From Magnetococcales bacterium (GTDB taxonomy: Bacteria > Pseudomonadota > Magnetococcia > Magnetococcales > Magnetaquicoccaceae), in assembly GCA_015231375.1 (NCBI GenBank), contig JADGBT010000002.1, positions 124,001-188,000 on the forward strand: 64,000 nt of DNA, given 5' to 3'. Both the position numbers and the translations under genes were made by a program. The notes below the pieces were generated by a model. The model was not told the origin of the DNA. It was given only the letters and a program-made list of their open reading frames with translations, and made no database searches. Below, in pieces: positions 63,843-64,000 of this stretch. Position 1 is the stretch's first letter. The number at the start of each line of letters is the position of its first letter.

Positions 63843-63886
63843 CGCACACACCTGGGGCATGACGCTTCCAGGTGTGTGCGTGTTTT
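63843..63886 (+). terminator. Terminator after dsrK
   Basis: CGCACACACCTGG (63843-63855) pairs perfectly with CCAGGTGTGTGCG (63868-63880), 12-nt loop, followed by TGTTTT. It starts 48 bp after the dsrK stop and closes the dsrCMK unit. Confidence 0.85.
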
Positions 63887-63912
63887 GAGCGCCACGAATT
63901 TGGATGCAAGGA

Positions 63913-63941
63913 TTGTGATGGCATCCTGGGCGTGTTACAAT
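63913..63941 (+). promoter_or_regulatory. Sigma70-like promoter facing the right edge
   Basis: TTGTGA (63913-63918) and TACAAT (63936-63941) are 17 bp apart. It should drive a gene that begins beyond the window. From 63942 to the right edge no start codon with a ribosome binding site is visible. Confidence 0.5.
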
Positions 63942-64000
63942 GATCGATTCTGGCTGAAACAAGACACTCCCAGATTCTCTTTATCTTGAGTTCATCATCA

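Overview
The window looks like a chromosome segment of a GC-rich proteobacterium with alphaproteobacterial gene order. It has a dusB(nifR3)-ntrB-ntrC operon, an F0 ATP synthase cluster (atpI-B-E-b') separate from any F1 genes, and a 14-gene nuoA-N operon with separate nuoC and nuoD. Together with DsrC/DsrM/DsrK-type sulfur-redox genes and very large repeat proteins, this would fit a deep-branching lineage such as the Magnetococcales. That placement is an inference from gene content; no rRNA or magnetosome gene is present to confirm it.

Layout. 1-167: start of a small membrane protein running off the left edge. 329-7362: tRNA-Gly(CCC), then a tightly coupled radical SAM / glycosyltransferase / carbamoyltransferase trio. 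Facing it is a three-domain fatty-acyl-AMP-ligase-like / SGNH / acyl-carrier protein, followed by two small FHA-only proteins. 7511-10617 (minus): midA-fabI-aroC, i.e. a complex I assembly-type methyltransferase, enoyl-ACP reductase and chorismate synthase. 10708-25165 (minus): complete respiratory complex I operon with a good sigma70-like promoter upstream of nuoA and a strong hairpin after nuoN. 25357-28816: a second small cluster (polysaccharide deacetylase, glycosyltransferase, divergent radical SAM protein) and tRNA-Phe. 28871-34178 (minus): a nitrate/nitrite-sensing-type hybrid-input histidine kinase followed by a response regulator with a DUF3369-like region and an HD-GYP c-di-GMP phosphodiesterase domain. 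34800-46289 (minus): an 11.5-kb gene for a FecR-domain protein with about 24 cadherin/VCBS-like repeats. 46651-49239 (minus): an MshL-like secretin lipoprotein with a sigma54-type promoter candidate. 49834-55454 (minus): F0 ATP synthase genes directly downstream of dusB-ntrB-ntrC. 55537-60642: engB, wecB, an AsmA-like protein and a thioredoxin-like [2Fe-2S] ferredoxin. 61017-63794: dsrC-dsrM-dsrK.

How the parts relate. Complex I, the F0 sector, DsrMK and DsrC form an energy-metabolism core: electrons enter the quinone pool through NADH and probably through a sulfur-carrier cycle. The accessory regions are dominated by surface chemistry (glycosyltransferases, radical SAM enzymes, carbamoylation, acyl activation, giant adhesin-like repeats, secretin) and by signalling. 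An NtrC activator and a -24/-12 promoter motif upstream of the secretin lie in the same 64 kb.

Non-coding structure. A conserved gene-end hairpin occurs immediately after aroC, engB and wecB, always in the same orientation relative to its gene. The engB-wecB gap is a nested inverted repeat containing a perfect 31-bp-stem palindrome. The most unusual coding items are the FAAL-SGNH-ACP fusion with its neighbours, the giant FecR/cadherin/VCBS protein, and the isolated dsrCMK set with an intrinsic terminator between dsrC and dsrM.
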